The position numbers were made by a program, and so were the translations under genes. Of a stretch of 6,667 nt of DNA, positions 6,631 to 6,667 are shown piece after piece (the stretch's first letter is position 1; each line of letters starts with the position of its first letter). The DNA lies in contig PHEM01000214.1 of the NCBI GenBank assembly GCA_002842935.1, forward strand, positions 1 through 6,667, given 5' to 3'. The notes under the pieces were generated by a model, which had not been told where the DNA came from, did not search any database, and saw only the letters and a list, made by a program, of their open reading frames with translations. This stretch comes from Alphaproteobacteria bacterium HGW-Alphaproteobacteria-13. Lineage in GTDB: Bacteria > Pseudomonadota > Alphaproteobacteria > Sphingomonadales > Sphingomonadaceae.

Positions 6631-6667
6631 TGATCCGCCTCACGGCAGGAGAGTTCGAGGCCGATCT
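6630..6667 (+). CDS. Start of a gene, probable aldose 1-epimerase (3' end missing)
   Basis: The ATG at 6630 overlaps the xylA stop by one base (TGATG), an arrangement typical of translational coupling. Twelve complete codons are visible, reading MIRLTAGEFEAD, and the frame is open to the window edge. This opening resembles the first beta-strands of GalM-type aldose 1-epimerases (mutarotases), which interconvert alpha and beta anomers of free sugars and are often encoded with sugar-catabolism genes. A purine-rich AGGAGAG at 6647-6653 lies inside the frame and is not its ribosome binding site. With so few residues the family call rests on resemblance plus context; that a gene starts here is more certain than what it encodes. 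Confidence 0.5.
   Translation, partial: MIRLTAGEFEAD

Overview
This window is a dense, high-GC, single-direction (+ strand) stretch of bacterial chromosome or replicon. It reads as a D-xylose catabolism cluster from an alphaproteobacterium. A sphingomonad-like or Caulobacter-like host is the best guess: the dehydratase and lactonase resemble, from memory, the Caulobacter crescentus xylose enzymes XylD and XylC. This taxonomic call is inference from protein resemblance and base composition, not from a search.

Layout, left to right: (1) positions 2-1078, the 3' part of an acyl-CoA synthetase / AMP-dependent CoA ligase, cut by the window edge exactly at its ATP-binding SGTTGRPKG motif; (2) 1107-2885, D-xylonate dehydratase (xylD, IlvD/Edd family, [2Fe-2S] cysteines C60, C128 and C201 present); (3) 2943-3842, an SMP-30/gluconolactonase-family lactonase, probably xylonolactonase (xylC); (4) 3912-5357, xylulokinase (xylB, FGGY family); (5) 5368-6630, xylose isomerase (xylA); (6) from 6630 to the right edge, the first codons of another gene, probably an aldose 1-epimerase. 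Gaps are 28, 57, 69 and 10 bases, then a one-base TGATG overlap, so genes 2-6 look like one operon. No promoter, regulator, RNA gene, mobile element or CRISPR array was seen, and no gene-free stretch exceeds 70 bases.

Functionally, the cluster joins two routes of xylose use. The lactonase and XylD belong to the oxidative (Weimberg/Dahms) route: xylonolactone to xylonate to 2-keto-3-deoxyxylonate. XylA and XylB form the isomerase route: xylose to xylulose to xylulose 5-phosphate. The epimerase would supply the right sugar anomer to either. Xylose dehydrogenase and the enzymes after 2-keto-3-deoxyxylonate are not in the window. Gene naming needs care: here xylA/xylB follow E. coli usage (isomerase/kinase), whereas in Caulobacter the same symbols mean different enzymes.

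The most notable observation is in xylA. Aligned from memory to E. coli XylA, the protein lacks about 17 residues between D125 and A126 (junction near base 5742/5743). These include the conserved LLWGT strand that lines the active site of class II xylose isomerases. The reading frame and all metal ligands are otherwise intact. This looks like a clean 51-bp in-frame deletion that could have disabled the isomerase in a cluster that still encodes oxidative-route enzymes.
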